From Terrisporobacter mayombei (GTDB lineage: Bacteria > Bacillota > Clostridia > Peptostreptococcales > Peptostreptococcaceae), in contig NZ_JACRYU010000014.1 of assembly GCF_014333445.1 (NCBI RefSeq), forward strand, positions 62,001 through 126,000: a DNA stretch of 64,000 bases, in the 5' to 3' direction. Numbering within the stretch: position 1 is the first letter of the stretch; every line of letters starts with the position of its first letter. The notes under the pieces were generated by a model. That model saw nothing but the letters and a program-made list of their open reading frames with translations. It was not told where the DNA came from and ran no database searches. The position numbers and the translations under genes were made by a program. This document shows, in pieces, positions 45,022-58,989 of the stretch.

Positions 45022-45960
45022 TTGGATAACTTAATTTTATCCTTTAATGTAGTAGCGCCATTGTGTCTTGTAATGGCACTTGGATATTTTCTTAAATATA
45101 TGAAAATGTTCGATGAACACTCATTAAATGTAACAAATAACGTTGCTTTTAAAGTGTTTTTACCTTGTTTATTATTTTATAATATTTACACAACAGATGT
45201 AGGAAGTGTATTCGATTCTAGATTGATATTATTTGCCTCCTTATCTATAATTATATCCTTTATTTTTCTATTATTACTAATACCTAAAATAGAAAAAGAT
45301 AATTCTAAAATAGGGGTAATGATTCAAGGTATTTTTCGTAGTAATTTCGTATTATTCGGTATTCCAGTAGCTACTGCATTAGCTGGTGAAGGAAACGTTG
45401 GAACTACAGCTTTATTAATTGGAGTAGTCGTTCCTTTATATAATGTTTTATCTGTAGTTGCTTTAGAAATGTTTAGAGGTGGCCATATTGATTTAAAAAA
45501 GATTGCTCATGGCATAGTTACAAATCCACTTATAATAGGAGCATTTCTTGGTCTACTTTTCTTAATATTTAATATAAAATTGCCTGCATTTATTGTATCT
45601 TCTATTAAAGATTTATCGAAAATTGCTACACCTTTATCTTTGCTACTTCTAGGTGCTTCTTTTTCTTTCTCAGATATAAAAAAATATATAAAAGAAACAG
45701 CTATAGTTGTATTTGGTAAATTAATTGTACTACCTTGCGTATTTTTATCAATTGCATATTTCTTAGGATTTAGGGGAATTGCACTACTTTCTCTTATGGT
45801 TATGTTCTCAGCACCTACTGCTGTATCAAGTTTTCAAATGGCAAAACAAATGGGTGGAGATGGTGATTTGGCAAGTCAAATAGTAGTATTTACTTCTTCA
45901 CTATCTATAGTAACCGTATTTGCATGGATTTTTATTTTAAAACAATTAGCATTAATATAG
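45022..45960 (+). CDS. AEC family transporter (auxin efflux carrier-type permease)
   Basis: This 312-residue membrane permease has about ten hydrophobic segments in two five-helix halves (~1-155 and 165-312). Family marks include ALGYFLKYMKMFDEHSLNVTNNVAFKVFLP and the late APTAVSSFQMAKQMGGDGDLASQIVVFTSSLS. Substrates in bacteria are organic acids or similar. Its start is TTG at 45022, preceded by GGGGAGTG. It is divergent from rnr and ends in a bidirectional terminator. Confidence 0.88.
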   Translation: MDNLILSFNVVAPLCLVMALGYFLKYMKMFDEHSLNVTNNVAFKVFLPCLLFYNIYTTDVGSVFDSRLILFASLSIIISFIFLLLLIPKIEKDNSKIGVMIQGIFRSNFVLFGIPVATALAGEGNVGTTALLIGVVVPLYNVLSVVALEMFRGGHIDLKKIAHGIVTNPLIIGAFLGLLFLIFNIKLPAFIVSSIKDLSKIATPLSLLLLGASFSFSDIKKYIKETAIVVFGKLIVLPCVFLSIAYFLGFRGIALLSLMVMFSAPTAVSSFQMAKQMGGDGDLASQIVVFTSSLSIVTVFAWIFILKQLALI

Positions 45961-45971
45961 TATTGAAATAT

Positions 45972-46005
45972 AAAAAGCTGATAAATTTAATTTATCAGCT
46001 TTTTA
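45972..46005. terminator. Bidirectional terminator
   Basis: AAAAAGCTGATAAA / TTTATCAGCTTTTT stem with a 5-base loop between convergent genes. Confidence 0.8.
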
Positions 46006-46032
46006 TATTTTTATAATTTATATTTTTTTATA

Positions 46033-46398
46033 TTATAATAAAGCTTGAGCTATTATTCTATCAAACTTACGAATATCTACTCCCTTTTGTAGATTTATTT
46101 TTATATGACCTGCCCTAGTCCATAATTCAACTTCTGCATTTAAATCAAATAATTTACCAGCGTTTTCTGTTGACCACATGTTTATTGATGAGTATGGTAA
46201 AGAGTATATCTCTACTTTTTTACCAGTTAAACCTTGAGCATCTCTAACTATTAATCTCTTATTAGTGAAAATTGCACTATCTCTTAATGTTTTATATGCT
46301 GCTACTGCCACTTCCCCTGAAACTAATAATTCATCTACATCTCCTGGTATTTCACATTCAGACACAAAAGTCCATTGTAATATGTTTGTCATATCCAT
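46033..46398 (-). CDS. Bacterial PH-domain (bPH) protein
   Basis: The 121-residue protein consists of a single bacterial pleckstrin-homology-like domain (PF08000-type): VAAYKTLRDSAIFTNKRLIVRDAQG...KKVEIYSLPYSSINMWSTENAG and FDLNAEVELWTRAGHIKINL. It is cytoplasmic, without membrane segments. The family's cellular role is unknown. Confidence 0.85.
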   Translation of the reverse strand: MDMTNILQWTFVSECEIPGDVDELLVSGEVAVAAYKTLRDSAIFTNKRLIVRDAQGLTGKKVEIYSLPYSSINMWSTENAGKLFDLNAEVELWTRAGHIKINLQKGVDIRKFDRIIAQALL

Positions 46399-46505
46399 TG
46401 TTGTCTCCCTCTATTTTATAAGTATAATTTTCTTATATTATAACAAATAAGGTAAACCCCAGCAATAATCTTATTATTCCATATATTGGAATTTACCTTG
46501 CAATT

Positions 46506-46538
46506 AAAAAATGACTATCTAAATAGATAATCATTCTT
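46506..46538 (-). terminator. Terminator behind secG
   Basis: AATGACTATCT / AGATAATCATT stem with T-run, about 65 bases behind secG. Confidence 0.55.
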
Positions 46539-46602
46539 TCATTTAAAAACTAAATTTAAGTTTTAACATATTACAATATTAAATCCTGGCCAATATTTAA
46601 TA

Positions 46603-46833
46603 TTATTTATTAACTACTAATAATGCTAATGCATTTATAAAAAATAGTACTGATACTATCTTTGTTGATTTTAAAAGAAATGCTTGTTTTCCTCTTGGTT
46701 TAAAATACGCTTGTGATTCATCATCTCCAGCATATTCTGATGAAAAGTTTCCTTTACCTTCTTGTGGCATTATAACTAACATCAAGAATATAGCCAATAC
46801 AAGTTGTATTCCCATTAATACATTATTTATCAT
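46603..46833 (-). CDS. secG: Preprotein translocase subunit SecG
   Basis: This 76-residue inner-membrane subunit has two membrane segments (~residues 4-22 and 56-75) joined by a Gly/Lys-rich loop (MPQEGKGNFSSEYAGDDES), as expected of SecG. It assists SecYEG during export. In related clostridia secG precedes the glycolytic cluster or rnr; here it lies 2 kb from rnr with three genes inserted. Confidence 0.9.
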   Translation of the reverse strand: MINNVLMGIQLVLAIFLMLVIMPQEGKGNFSSEYAGDDESQAYFKPRGKQAFLLKSTKIVSVLFFINALALLVVNK

Positions 46834-46969
46834 AGGTAACCTCCTATTTTACGATATTAATAAATACTCAACCTTTAGTTTACCACAGTATTCTATCATT
46901 TACAATGAATTGAGTCATGTTTTGTATCAAAAAACTATTCCCAAATTAAATAGGAATAGTTCTTTATCA

Positions 46970-47647
46970 TTAACTATATTTTTTGTCATATAAAAGTAAA
47001 TAATAATTACTATAAGTTACTGTCATATAAGGAACTACCCAAAACATGGCTATTCCTAAAGTTATTGCCCCTAGCAAATACCATAATATAAAACTTAAAC
47101 TAAGTATAATTATCTTCCAGAAATAGCCTCTTATAAGATGTATACTCATACTTATAGCTTCAAATACATTTACATCTTTATCCAATATAGTAAATACTGA
47201 AAAAGTGCAATATATAGAGATTATCCCTCCAATAAATAAAGCTATAATCAATATGACAGTTCCTAAAATTGGTATTTTTATTAGATACATGCTTCCTATA
47301 AGAACTGCACCTAAAGTTACTGTTAGTTCTATTAATGATATTAGTATAGAATATAAAATACACTTTATAAAAGTTTTAAGGGTAATTAATATTCTTGCCC
47401 ATCCTACAGTTTCATTACCTTTACTCTTTGCAATTTGTAAACAGCTATTTGTCATAAATATATTTAGTGTAGTCATTACTAGTGCTATGGACAAAGACAT
47501 TAGGCTACTGTCTCTCATACTCATATTATTAGGATAATATCCTGTAATTAAAAATGTAACTGCACTTAATATAACAGGTACTATCCAGTTACGATTCCTA
47601 TTTAATTGTTGTCTTGACATTTCTTTGATGTTTTTTCTATCTATCAT
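46970..47647 (-). CDS. DUF975 family integral membrane protein
   Basis: This 225-residue membrane protein has an N-terminal basic helix typical of DUF975 (DRKNIKEMSRQQLNRNRNW) and about six membrane segments, with the last containing GYFWKIIILSLSFILWYLLG. Function is unknown. Confidence 0.75.
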   Translation of the reverse strand: MIDRKNIKEMSRQQLNRNRNWIVPVILSAVTFLITGYYPNNMSMRDSSLMSLSIALVMTTLNIFMTNSCLQIAKSKGNETVGWARILITLKTFIKCILYSILISLIELTVTLGAVLIGSMYLIKIPILGTVILIIALFIGGIISIYCTFSVFTILDKDVNVFEAISMSIHLIRGYFWKIIILSLSFILWYLLGAITLGIAMFWVVPYMTVTYSNYYLLLYDKKYS

Positions 47648-47676
47648 AGTATCGTCCTCCTACTATAATAGTTTTG

Positions 47677-48600
47677 CTATAAATACTGTAAATATTCTTC
47701 GTATCCTTCTTCTTTCATTTTATCCTTAGGTATAAATCTAAGTGATGCTGAATTTATACAAAATCTAAGCCCACCTAATTCTTCTGGTCCATCATCAAAT
47801 ACATGACCTAAGTGAGAACCACTTTTTCCACCTACTACTTCTACCCTATTCATATTATGAGAATAATCTTCTTTAAAAGCTAATGCTCCTCTTTGAGCTG
47901 GCTTAGCAAAACTTGGCCATCCACACCCTGAATCAAATTTATCCTTTGAGGTAAATAAAACTTCTCCACTTACAATATCAACATAAATACCCACTTCAAA
48001 ATTATCATAGTATTCATTTCTGAAAGGTGGCTCAGTAATTGCATTTTGAGTTACTTCATATTGCATAGGAGTAAGATTTTTCTTAGCCCACATTTTATTA
48101 ATATGCTTAGCTCTTCCAGAACCACGGAAATATCTATCATAGTGAGTCGGATTCTTTTTATAGTAATATTGATGATAATCCTCAGCTTCATAGAAATGTA
48201 CTGCTTTTAAAATTTCAGTAACTACAGGTTTATCATAAAGTCCGCTTTTATCTAACTCTTCTTTAGACTTTTCTGCCTCCATTCTTTGCTCTTCATCATG
48301 ATAAAAAATCACAGTCTTATAATGATGACCTAAATCTGCAAATTGACCGCCTTCTTGAGTTGGGTCAATAACACTCCAATATATATCTAATAGTTCTTTA
48401 TAACTTATTATTTCATCGTCAAAAGTAATTTGTATAGCTTCAATATGTCCTGTCAAATCAGTACATACTTCTTCGTATGTAGGATTTTCTGTATAGCCTC
48501 CTGTATATCCAGATATTACAGATTCCACACCTTTATATTCATCAAAAGGCTTTACCATACACCAAAAACACCCTCCTGCGAATGTAGCTAATTTCTTCAT
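47677..48600 (-). CDS. msrAB: Bifunctional methionine sulfoxide reductase MsrA/MsrB
   Basis: This 307-residue fusion repairs oxidised methionine. The MsrA domain (residues 1-155) has the catalytic GCFWC motif (10-14). The MsrB domain (~165-307) has [21 protein letters not shown] and the catalytic [11 protein letters not shown]. The MsrA domain reduces the S-, MsrB the R-epimer. There is no signal peptide, so it acts in the cytoplasm. A short terminator follows the DUF975 gene; msrAB appears to be monocistronic or lead it (gap 29 bases). Confidence 0.95.
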   Translation of the reverse strand: MKKLATFAGGCFWCMVKPFDEYKGVESVISGYTGGYTENPTYEEVCTDLTGHIEAIQITFDDEIISYKELLDIYWSVIDPTQEGGQFADLGHHYKTVIFYHDEEQRMEAEKSKEELDKSGLYDKPVVTEILKAVHFYEAEDYHQYYYKKNPTHYDRYFRGSGRAKHINKMWAKKNLTPMQYEVTQNAITEPPFRNEYYDNFEVGIYVDIVSGEVLFTSKDKFDSGCGWPSFAKPAQRGALAFKEDYSHNMNRVEVVGGKSGSHLGHVFDDGPEELGGLRFCINSASLRFIPKDKMKEEGYEEYLQYL

Positions 48601-48730
48601 ATATAAGCACTCCTTTCTTATATTGATTATTATTTTTAAAGTTTAATTAATTTATTCCCTAAAAAATTTTATATAATCTAAAAAGTAAATATTTTACTCC
48701 ATTACTCAAGAGCTAATCTTTAGATTATAA

Positions 48731-48764
48731 AAAAATAGACGAACTCTTTTGAGATCGCCTATTT
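48731..48764 (-). terminator. Terminator of pyk
   Basis: AAATAGGCGATCTC / GAGTTCGTCTATTT imperfect stem with T-run, behind pyk. Confidence 0.6.
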
Positions 48765-48811
48765 AGGAAAATTTTTATTTAAAGGTTTTTATTAAACTGT
48801 CTTTTCTTTTA

Positions 48812-50236
48812 TTAAACTGTTTCTACTTTTATTAAGTTAGTAGTTCCTTTTACACCAACTGGTACACCAGCAGTTATAACTACTAAGTCTTCTTTATTTA
48901 TATATTCTGCTTTTTCAGCTGATTTTATAGCATTTTCTATAACTTCATCAGTGTTTCCAGCATTTGAAGTTAATAATGGTAAAACTCCCCAAGTTAATGA
49001 TAACTGTCTCATAACTCTTTCATTATCAGTTGTAGCTACTATTGGGCAGTCTGGTCTAAATTTAGATACCATTCTTGCAGTGTGACCTGAAGACGTTGAA
49101 CTTATTATAGCTTTTGCATTTAAGTCCATAGCTGTTGTACAAGTTGCATAACTTATTGCATCTGTAACATTTTTAGCTTTATTAGCTTTGCTTCTTATAG
49201 CTTTATCGTAATCTACAGTCTCTTCTGTTCTTTTTGCTATTGAAGCCATTGTTTTAACTGCTTCTATTGGATATTTACCTGCAGCAGTCTCTCCAGATAA
49301 CATTATTGCATCTGTTCCATCATAAATTGCATTTGCAACGTCTGTAACTTCTGCTCTTGTTGGTCTTGGATTTCTCATCATAGAGTCAAGCATTTGAGTA
49401 GCAGTTATAACTGGTTTCCCTACTTCGTTACATTTTTTTATCATTAATTTTTGAACAACTGGTATATCTTCTGTTGGTATCTCAACACCTAAATCCCCTC
49501 TAGCTACCATTATACCGTCAGATACTTCTATTATTTCATCTAAATTATCTACACCTTCTTGGTTTTCTATTTTAGATATTATTTTTATATCAGTTGCATT
49601 GTTTTCTTCTAATATTTCTCTTATAGCTAATACATCAGATACTTTTCTTACGAATGATGCAGCTATAAAATCTATTCCTTGGCTAATACCAAATTCGATA
49701 TCGCTTCTATCTTTTTCTGTTATAGCTGGTAAATTTACCTTAACACCTGGCACATTTACACCTTTGTGATTTTTAACTATTCCTGAATTTTCAACTATAC
49801 AAACTATATCGTCACCATTTACTTCTTTAACAGTAAGACCTACTAAACCATCATCTATTAATATAGTATTTCCTGGTTTAACATCATCTGCTAATCCTTT
49901 GTAACTTACAGTACATATTTCTTTATTACCCATAACATCTTTCATTGTTATTGTGAAAGTTTGTCCTTCTTCTAGAAGAACTTCTGGTAACTCAAATTGT
50001 CCTGTTCTTATTTCTGGACCTTTAGTATCTAAAAGAATAGCTGTAGGTTGACCTAATTCTTCTCTTATTTTTTTAACTAAGTCTATTCTCCCTTTATGCT
50101 CTTCATGAGAACCGTGTGAAAAGTTCATTCTACATACATTTAAACCACTTTTTATAAGCTCTCTTAATACTTCTTCACTTTCACTAGCTGGTCCTAGCGT
50201 ACAAACAATTTTAGTTCTTTTTATGTTGTTTATCAT
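48812..50236 (-). CDS. pyk: Pyruvate kinase
   Basis: This 474-residue glycolytic enzyme converts PEP and ADP to pyruvate and ATP. It shows NFSHGSHEEH near residue 38, the substrate-binding MVARGDLGVEIP and the catalytic-site ITATQMLDSM. The C-terminal regulatory domain is standard, and it lacks the additional PEP-utiliser C-terminal domain of some Bacillus enzymes. It follows eno closely, with a terminator between them, so it has its own promoter. Confidence 0.97.
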   Translation of the reverse strand: MINNIKRTKIVCTLGPASESEEVLRELIKSGLNVCRMNFSHGSHEEHKGRIDLVKKIREELGQPTAILLDTKGPEIRTGQFELPEVLLEEGQTFTITMKDVMGNKEICTVSYKGLADDVKPGNTILIDDGLVGLTVKEVNGDDIVCIVENSGIVKNHKGVNVPGVKVNLPAITEKDRSDIEFGISQGIDFIAASFVRKVSDVLAIREILEENNATDIKIISKIENQEGVDNLDEIIEVSDGIMVARGDLGVEIPTEDIPVVQKLMIKKCNEVGKPVITATQMLDSMMRNPRPTRAEVTDVANAIYDGTDAIMLSGETAAGKYPIEAVKTMASIAKRTEETVDYDKAIRSKANKAKNVTDAISYATCTTAMDLNAKAIISSTSSGHTARMVSKFRPDCPIVATTDNERVMRQLSLTWGVLPLLTSNAGNTDEVIENAIKSAEKAEYINKEDLVVITAGVPVGVKGTTNLIKVETV

Positions 50237-50324
50237 ATCTGACTCTCCCTCTTGCTTTTATTACACACTTAAGTCAGTTTTGGTGTATAATAAATAATGT
50301 TGTTTATTTTATATTTATATTTAT

Positions 50325-50376
50325 GAAAAATCCTAGTCAGTAGCCTAAGAATACTACGAATGACTAGGATTTTTTA
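50325..50376. terminator. Terminator between eno and pyk
   Basis: AAAAATCCTAGTCA / TGACTAGGATTTTT stem, with T-runs in both directions. Confidence 0.8.
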
Positions 50377-50415
50377 TACTAGAATTGTTAGTAATGCACT
50401 CTTACTAATTACAAA

Positions 50416-51732
<1,317 letters not shown>

Positions 51733-51965
51733 TTAATGCGTACTAATTTAAGAATCTTAATTTAAAATAAATAATTTCAAATTTATTATACTTATTGATG
51801 GGTAAGTTTATAAATTTTTAAATAATTACTTTAAATTTTAATTGTAAATATAATTTCATCCTAAACTAGTAACCTTTTTATAATTTTCATTTTAAATCTT
51901 GTTAATAAATTAATATATTATATATTTATAAATCTCAACTTTCTTCATTTTGAGCAAAGATGATT

Positions 51966-53495
51966 TTATTTACTTATTAATGAATGACCAGTCATTTCTT
52001 CTGGCTGATCTAAATGCATCATATCTAATAAAGTTGGTGCTATATCTGATAACCTACCATCTTCTAATAATTTAGCATTTTTAAATTCTTCACCTGTCAC
52101 TATAAATGGAACAGGATTTGTTGAGTGTGCTGTGATAACTTTTTTTGTTTCTAAATCAAACATTGATTCAGCATTACCATGGTCTGCAGTTATTATTGCA
52201 CTACCACCTACTGAGTTTAGCTTATCAACTAATTTACCAACACATTCATCAACAGCTTCAACAGCCTTTGCAGCTGCTTCCATAACTCCTGTATGACCAA
52301 CCATATCAGGATTTGCGAAGTTTACAACTATTAAATCGTATTTATCTTCATCTATTTTAGCCATTACTTTTTCAACTAATTCTGGTGCAGACATTTCTGG
52401 TTGTAAGTCATAAGTTGCAACCTTTGGAGAAGGTATTAATAATCTATCTTCACCTTCATTAGGCTCTTCTACACCACCGTTGAAGAAGAATGTAACATGA
52501 GCATATTTTTCTGTTTCAGCAGCTCTTAATTGAGTTTTTCCATTCTTAGCTAGGAATTCACCAAGAGTGTTTGTTAATGTTGCTGGACAGAATGCTATAT
52601 TTACATTTTGTATAGTTATATCGTATTCAGTTAAACATACGAAGAATGTCTTTACTTGATTTTTTTCAAATCCAGTAAAATCTTCACAAACTATAGCTCT
52701 AGTTATTTCTCTAGCTCTATCTGGTCTAAAGTTAAAGAATATAACTGAATCTCCTTCTGATATTTTACCAACTGGCGCATTATCTTTCATTATAACTGTT
52801 GGTAATATAAACTCATCATTACTTCCTTTTTGGTAAGAGCTTTCCACAGCTTCACTGGCAGAAGAAGCAGTTTCTCCTTCTCCTTCAACCATAGCTTTAT
52901 AAGCTTTTTCTACTCTTTCCCATCTCTTATCTCTGTCCATTGCATAGTATCTACCGTTTACTGAAGCAAATTCACCACATTCTATACTTGCCATATATTC
53001 TTCCATATCTTTAACATAGTTTATAGCACTTTGTGGATCCGTATCTCTACCATCAGTAAATGCATGAACAAAAACTTTTTTAACACCTTGTCCTTTAGCC
53101 ATTTTGATTAAGGCTTTAAGGTGATCTATATGTGAATGTACTCCACCATCAGATAACAATCCCATGATATGAAGTGCATGTGATTTAGCATTATCCATAG
53201 CTTGACTTAAAACTTCATTTGTAAAGAAGTCTCCGTCTTCAATAGATTTTGTTATTCTAGTTAAATCTTGATATACTATTCTTCCTGCACCTATATTAGT
53301 ATGACCAACTTCAGAGTTACCCATTTGGCCATTTGGAAGTCCAACATCAAGACCACTAGCATTTATTAATGTATTTGGGTATTCTTTAACTATTTTATCT
53401 AGGTTTGGAGTCTTAGCAAGAGCTATTGCACTAGCGCTATCCTCAGTTGAGTATCCAAAACCATCCATAATTATTAAAGCTACTGGTTTTTTCAT
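51966..53495 (-). CDS. gpmI: 2,3-bisphosphoglycerate-independent phosphoglycerate mutase
   Basis: This 509-residue alkaline phosphatase-fold enzyme isomerises 3- and 2-phosphoglycerate using two Mn2+. Visible motifs are MDGFGY at the N-terminus, the nucleophile Ser in MGNSEVGHTNIGAGR, and the metal-binding NFANPDMVGHTG and TADHGNAE. Its ribosome binding site (AAGGAG) lies within the last codons of tpiA, 4 bases ahead, so translation is coupled. Confidence 0.97.
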   Translation of the reverse strand: MKKPVALIIMDGFGYSTEDSASAIALAKTPNLDKIVKEYPNTLINASGLDVGLPNGQMGNSEVGHTNIGAGRIVYQDLTRITKSIEDGDFFTNEVLSQAMDNAKSHALHIMGLLSDGGVHSHIDHLKALIKMAKGQGVKKVFVHAFTDGRDTDPQSAINYVKDMEEYMASIECGEFASVNGRYYAMDRDKRWERVEKAYKAMVEGEGETASSASEAVESSYQKGSNDEFILPTVIMKDNAPVGKISEGDSVIFFNFRPDRAREITRAIVCEDFTGFEKNQVKTFFVCLTEYDITIQNVNIAFCPATLTNTLGEFLAKNGKTQLRAAETEKYAHVTFFFNGGVEEPNEGEDRLLIPSPKVATYDLQPEMSAPELVEKVMAKIDEDKYDLIVVNFANPDMVGHTGVMEAAAKAVEAVDECVGKLVDKLNSVGGSAIITADHGNAESMFDLETKKVITAHSTNPVPFIVTGEEFKNAKLLEDGRLSDIAPTLLDMMHLDQPEEMTGHSLISK

Positions 53496-53499
53496 TAAA

Positions 53500-54255
53500 C
53501 TATTTCACTCCTTGGTAATTTACAAGTGCTATATAGTCAGCTGGTTGTAAAGATGCTCCACCAACTAATGCACCATCTATGTCACTTTGACCCATTATTT
53601 CTACAACATTTCCTGGTTTAACACTTCCACCATATTGTATTCTAACTTCATTAGCTAAATCTCCATATACAGAAGCAACTACTTCTCTTATGTAAGATAT
53701 AACATCATTAGCTTGCTCTGCTGTAGCAGTTTTTCCAGTTCCTATAGCCCATATTGGTTCATAAGCTATAACAACTTTTTTAAGGTCTTCTTCTTTAACA
53801 TCTTTTAATCCTGCTATTATTTGTTCTTTAACTACATCTTTAGTTTTATCAGTTTCTCTTTGTTCTAATGTCTCTCCACAGCAAAGTATTGGATCTATTC
53901 CAACTTCTAAAGCTTTTAAAACTTTTTTATTTACAGTTTTATCAGTCTCATTGAAATATTCTCTTCTCTCTGAATGTCCGATTACTACATAGTCTATATC
54001 TAATTCTTTAAGCATTAAAGGTGATATTTCTCCTGTGAATGCTCCATTTTCTTCGAAATGCATATTTTGAGCACCAACTTTTACATTAGTACCTTCAGTT
54101 GCTTCTTTTAAATCTTTTAATAAAGTAAATGGTGCACATATAACAGCATCTACTGCTTCATCATTTAAGTTCCCTTTTATTTCATTAACAAATTCTACTG
54201 CTTCTTTTATCGTTTTATGCATTTTCCAGTTTCCTGCAATAATAGGTTTTCTCAT
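53500..54255 (-). CDS. tpiA: Triosephosphate isomerase
   Basis: This 251-residue TIM-barrel enzyme interconverts DHAP and GAP. It has the N-terminal GNWKMHK (Lys/Asn catalytic), VIGHSERR (His), [14 protein letters not shown] (catalytic Glu and flexible loop) and the phosphate-binding GGSVKPGN and GALVGGASL. It is the fourth gene of the cggR-gap-pgk-tpiA-gpmI-eno operon. Confidence 0.98.
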   Translation of the reverse strand: MRKPIIAGNWKMHKTIKEAVEFVNEIKGNLNDEAVDAVICAPFTLLKDLKEATEGTNVKVGAQNMHFEENGAFTGEISPLMLKELDIDYVVIGHSERREYFNETDKTVNKKVLKALEVGIDPILCCGETLEQRETDKTKDVVKEQIIAGLKDVKEEDLKKVVIAYEPIWAIGTGKTATAEQANDVISYIREVVASVYGDLANEVRIQYGGSVKPGNVVEIMGQSDIDGALVGGASLQPADYIALVNYQGVK

Positions 54256-54292
54256 TTTACTTCCTCCCTGTGCGAGCTTTTATTTATTTAAA

Positions 54293-55495
54293 TTACTTAT
54301 TATCTAAAGCAACTATTCCTGGTAATTCTTTACCTTCTAAGAACTCCAATGAAGCCCCTCCACCAGTTGATACGTGAGTCATTTTATCTCCGAATCCTAA
54401 TTGGTTAACAGCAGCAGCACTATCTCCACCACCGATTACAGTTGTAGCCCCTTCTAAGTTAGCCATAGCTTTTGCTATTGCTAAAGTTCCTTTTGCGAAA
54501 GCTTCAAATTCGAATACACCCATTGGTCCATTCCATACTATTGTTTTAGAATTGTTTACAACATCTACGAATTTAGCTTCAGATTTAGGTCCTATATCAA
54601 GTCCCATGTGACCTGCAGGTATGTTTTGATCTTCTGTTACAACAACCTCTGCATCAGCAGCAAATTTAGCAGCTGCTCTTGAGTCAACTGGTAATAAGAA
54701 GTTAACACCTTTTTCTTTAGCTTTTTCTAACATTTCTTTCGCATAATCTATTTTGTCTTCTTCACATAAAGAAGTTCCTATTTCATACCCTTGAGCTTTT
54801 AAAAATGTATACGCCATTCCTCCACCGATTATTATGTTATCAACTTTTTCTAATAATTGGTTTATAACTGCTATTTTATCAGATACTTTTGATCCTCCAA
54901 GTATAGCTGTGAAAGGTCTTACTGGGTTAGCTACTGCTTCTCCTAAGAATTTTAATTCTTTTTGAATTAAGTATCCACAAGCTCTTTCTTCTAAGAATTC
55001 CCCAGCACCTACTGTTGAACAGTGAGCTCTATGAGCAGTACCGAAAGCATCATTTACAAATATGTCTGCTAATGAAGCTAATTCTTTAGAGAAGTTCTCT
55101 TCGTTTTTAGTTTCTTCTTTTCTATATCTAGTATTTTGAAGTAATACTACATCTCCGTTTTGCATTTTTTCTACAGCTGCTCTTGCATTTTCTCCAACAA
55201 CATTGTCATCTGCAGCAAATACAACTTCTTGATTTAACATTTCAGATAATCTTTTAGCTACTGGCTCTAAAGATAATTCTGGTTTAGGTTCTCCTTTTGG
55301 TTTACCCATATGTGAGCAAAGTATTACTTTAGCTCCATTTTCTATTAAATATTTTATAGTAGGTAATGCACCGTTTAATCTGTTTTCATCAGTTATTTTT
55401 CCATCTTGTAGTGGTACGTTAAAGTCACATCTTACTAGTACTTTTTTCCCGTTAACATTTATGTTTTCGATTGTTTTTTTGTTTAGCATAGACAT
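54293..55495 (-). CDS. pgk: Phosphoglycerate kinase
   Basis: This 400-residue two-domain kinase makes ATP from 1,3-bisphosphoglycerate. It shows [11 protein letters not shown] (N-terminal substrate loop), [15 protein letters not shown] HMGKPKGEP and the nucleotide-binding GGGDSAAAV with [18 protein letters not shown] at the end. AAAGGAG lies 8 bases before ATG. A terminator-like hairpin precedes it. Confidence 0.98.
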   Translation of the reverse strand: MSMLNKKTIENINVNGKKVLVRCDFNVPLQDGKITDENRLNGALPTIKYLIENGAKVILCSHMGKPKGEPKPELSLEPVAKRLSEMLNQEVVFAADDNVVGENARAAVEKMQNGDVVLLQNTRYRKEETKNEENFSKELASLADIFVNDAFGTAHRAHCSTVGAGEFLEERACGYLIQKELKFLGEAVANPVRPFTAILGGSKVSDKIAVINQLLEKVDNIIIGGGMAYTFLKAQGYEIGTSLCEEDKIDYAKEMLEKAKEKGVNFLLPVDSRAAAKFAADAEVVVTEDQNIPAGHMGLDIGPKSEAKFVDVVNNSKTIVWNGPMGVFEFEAFAKGTLAIAKAMANLEGATTVIGGGDSAAAVNQLGFGDKMTHVSTGGGASLEFLEGKELPGIVALDNK

Positions 55496-55573
55496 AGTAC
55501 AATCTCCTTTCAGTCAAACTATTCCGATTTTATTATACTCTTTTCATAAATATATTTTATATCTTTTATTATT

Positions 55574-55620
55574 AAAAAAAGTCCAGAGCCCGTAGTATAA
55601 AACTACAAACCCGGACTTTA
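55574..55620 (-). terminator. Hairpin between gap and pgk
   Basis: AAAGTCCGGGTTTGTAGT pairs with ACTACGGGCTCTGGACTTT, with a T-run after it on the minus strand. Such an attenuating hairpin would lower expression of pgk and later genes relative to gap. Confidence 0.7.
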
Positions 55621-55627
55621 TATCAAA

Positions 55628-57719
<2,092 letters not shown>

Positions 57720-57744
57720 GATAATATCCTCTTGATTAATAATG

Positions 57745-57827
57745 TAGCGGGACTTTTCATGTCCCTTATATTAATTTTATGTCCCACAAGATAATTTTAT
57801 TTTAACCCAATGAAAACCATTTTTCAA
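57745..57827 (-). promoter_or_regulatory. cggR-gap operon promoter and CggR operator
   Basis: On the minus strand a -35 TTGAAA (57827-57822) and a -10 TAAAAT (57804-57799) with a 17-base spacer are followed, from 57786 down, by GTGGGACAT...AGGGACATGAAAAGTCCCG. The repeated GGGAC half-sites match the CggR operator CGGGACN6TGTCN.CGGGACN6TGTC. Binding just downstream of the start point would block elongation. Confidence 0.82.
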
Positions 57828-57839
57828 GTAGTTTTTTTG

Positions 57840-58070
57840 TAAATTATACGTTAATTTTTTAACTTTAGTAAAATACATGGTATGAACCATCTAATTTATT
57901 TTTTCCTGTTTTATATAAAAAATTCTCTTAACTGCTATGGCCAATAATTTAAAACCTTATCGTTCCTTTAAAATATTTAAATTTACAAGAATAACCTATT
58001 AATTTCGCGAAATTTAATAGGTTGCAATTTATAAAAAAAGGAACTGTTTTTAAACAGTCCCTTTTTTTAT
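57840..58070. terminator. Intergenic hairpins between cggR and hslO
   Basis: No gene is seen in 57828-58083. It contains a palindrome AACCTATTAATTTCGCGAAA with TTTAATAGGTT (57992-58023). Directly behind hslO stands a terminator AAAGGAACTGTTT / AAACAGTCCCTTT (58037-58066) with T-run. Confidence 0.7.
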
Positions 58071-58083
58071 ATTTATATTAAAA

Positions 58084-58968
58084 TTACATATTATCTAATA
58101 TTTCTCTTAATTCTTCTTCTGTATAGTGATAGTTACTATTACAGAAATGACAACTTATTTCAGCTTGCTTATCTTCTTCAATTATCTCTGTTAAAGTCTC
58201 TTTACCTAAAGATATTAAAACTTTTTGTATTCTATCCTTAGAGCAATTACAATCAAACTTAACTTCACATATATCTAATATTTTAGGATCTAGACCATCT
58301 AATACTATATTTAACATATCATCTGGACTCATGCCTTCACTTAGCATTGTAGTTACTGACTTTAATTTAGATACGTTCTTTTCTAATGTTGATATGGTTT
58401 CTTCTGTAGCATCTGGCATTAATTGAACTATTATACCACCAGCTTGTTCTACCTCTGTTTCTTTAGTAAGAACTCCTAAAGATACTACTGATGGAGTTTG
58501 CTCTGATAAAGCAAAGTAATGAGTGAAATCTTCTGCTATTTCTCCACTTACTAATGGATATGAACCTACATAAGGATCTCTAAAACCTAAGTCTTTGATT
58601 ACTTTTACATAGCCATCTTTACCAACAGCTCCTGCTACATTTAATTTTCCATTTGGATAGTTTGGAACTTCTACACCATTTAAATCGGGATATTGCACGT
58701 ATCCTTTTACATTACCTTTTGAGTCAGCAGTTGTAAGTATAGTTCCTATTGGTCCTCCACCTTTTATAATTACACTTAATTCATCTTTTTCGTTTTTCAT
58801 CATTAAGCCCATCATACATGTAGCTGTTAAAGTTCTTCCTAAAGCTGCTGTTGCAACCTTTACTGTGTTGTGATTATCTCTAGCTTGTTGAACTAAATTT
58901 CTTGTAGTTCCAACATAAGCTCTTACTTGTCCATTACCACTAATGGCTTTTATAACATAATCCTTCAT
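58084..58968 (-). CDS. hslO: Hsp33 redox-regulated chaperone
   Basis: This 294-residue chaperone is activated by oxidation. The N-terminal dimerisation and substrate domain fills ~1-230, with SVVSLGVLTKETEVEQAGG. The C-terminal zinc-switch has the CNC (CxC) and CHFC (CxxC) pairs, ~residues 241-273. No neighbouring gene is clearly coupled, although the methyltransferase gene ends 22 bases upstream and may share its transcript. Confidence 0.96.
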   Translation of the reverse strand: MKDYVIKAISGNGQVRAYVGTTRNLVQQARDNHNTVKVATAALGRTLTATCMMGLMMKNEKDELSVIIKGGGPIGTILTTADSKGNVKGYVQYPDLNGVEVPNYPNGKLNVAGAVGKDGYVKVIKDLGFRDPYVGSYPLVSGEIAEDFTHYFALSEQTPSVVSLGVLTKETEVEQAGGIIVQLMPDATEETISTLEKNVSKLKSVTTMLSEGMSPDDMLNIVLDGLDPKILDICEVKFDCNCSKDRIQKVLISLGKETLTEIIEEDKQAEISCHFCNSNYHYTEEELREILDNM

Positions 58969-58989
58969 TATTATTCCTCCGTCTATTTA

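Noticed and set aside
47178..47363. Short frames overlapping the DUF975 gene
   Set aside because: They lie inside the coding region of a good membrane protein gene and have no own signals.
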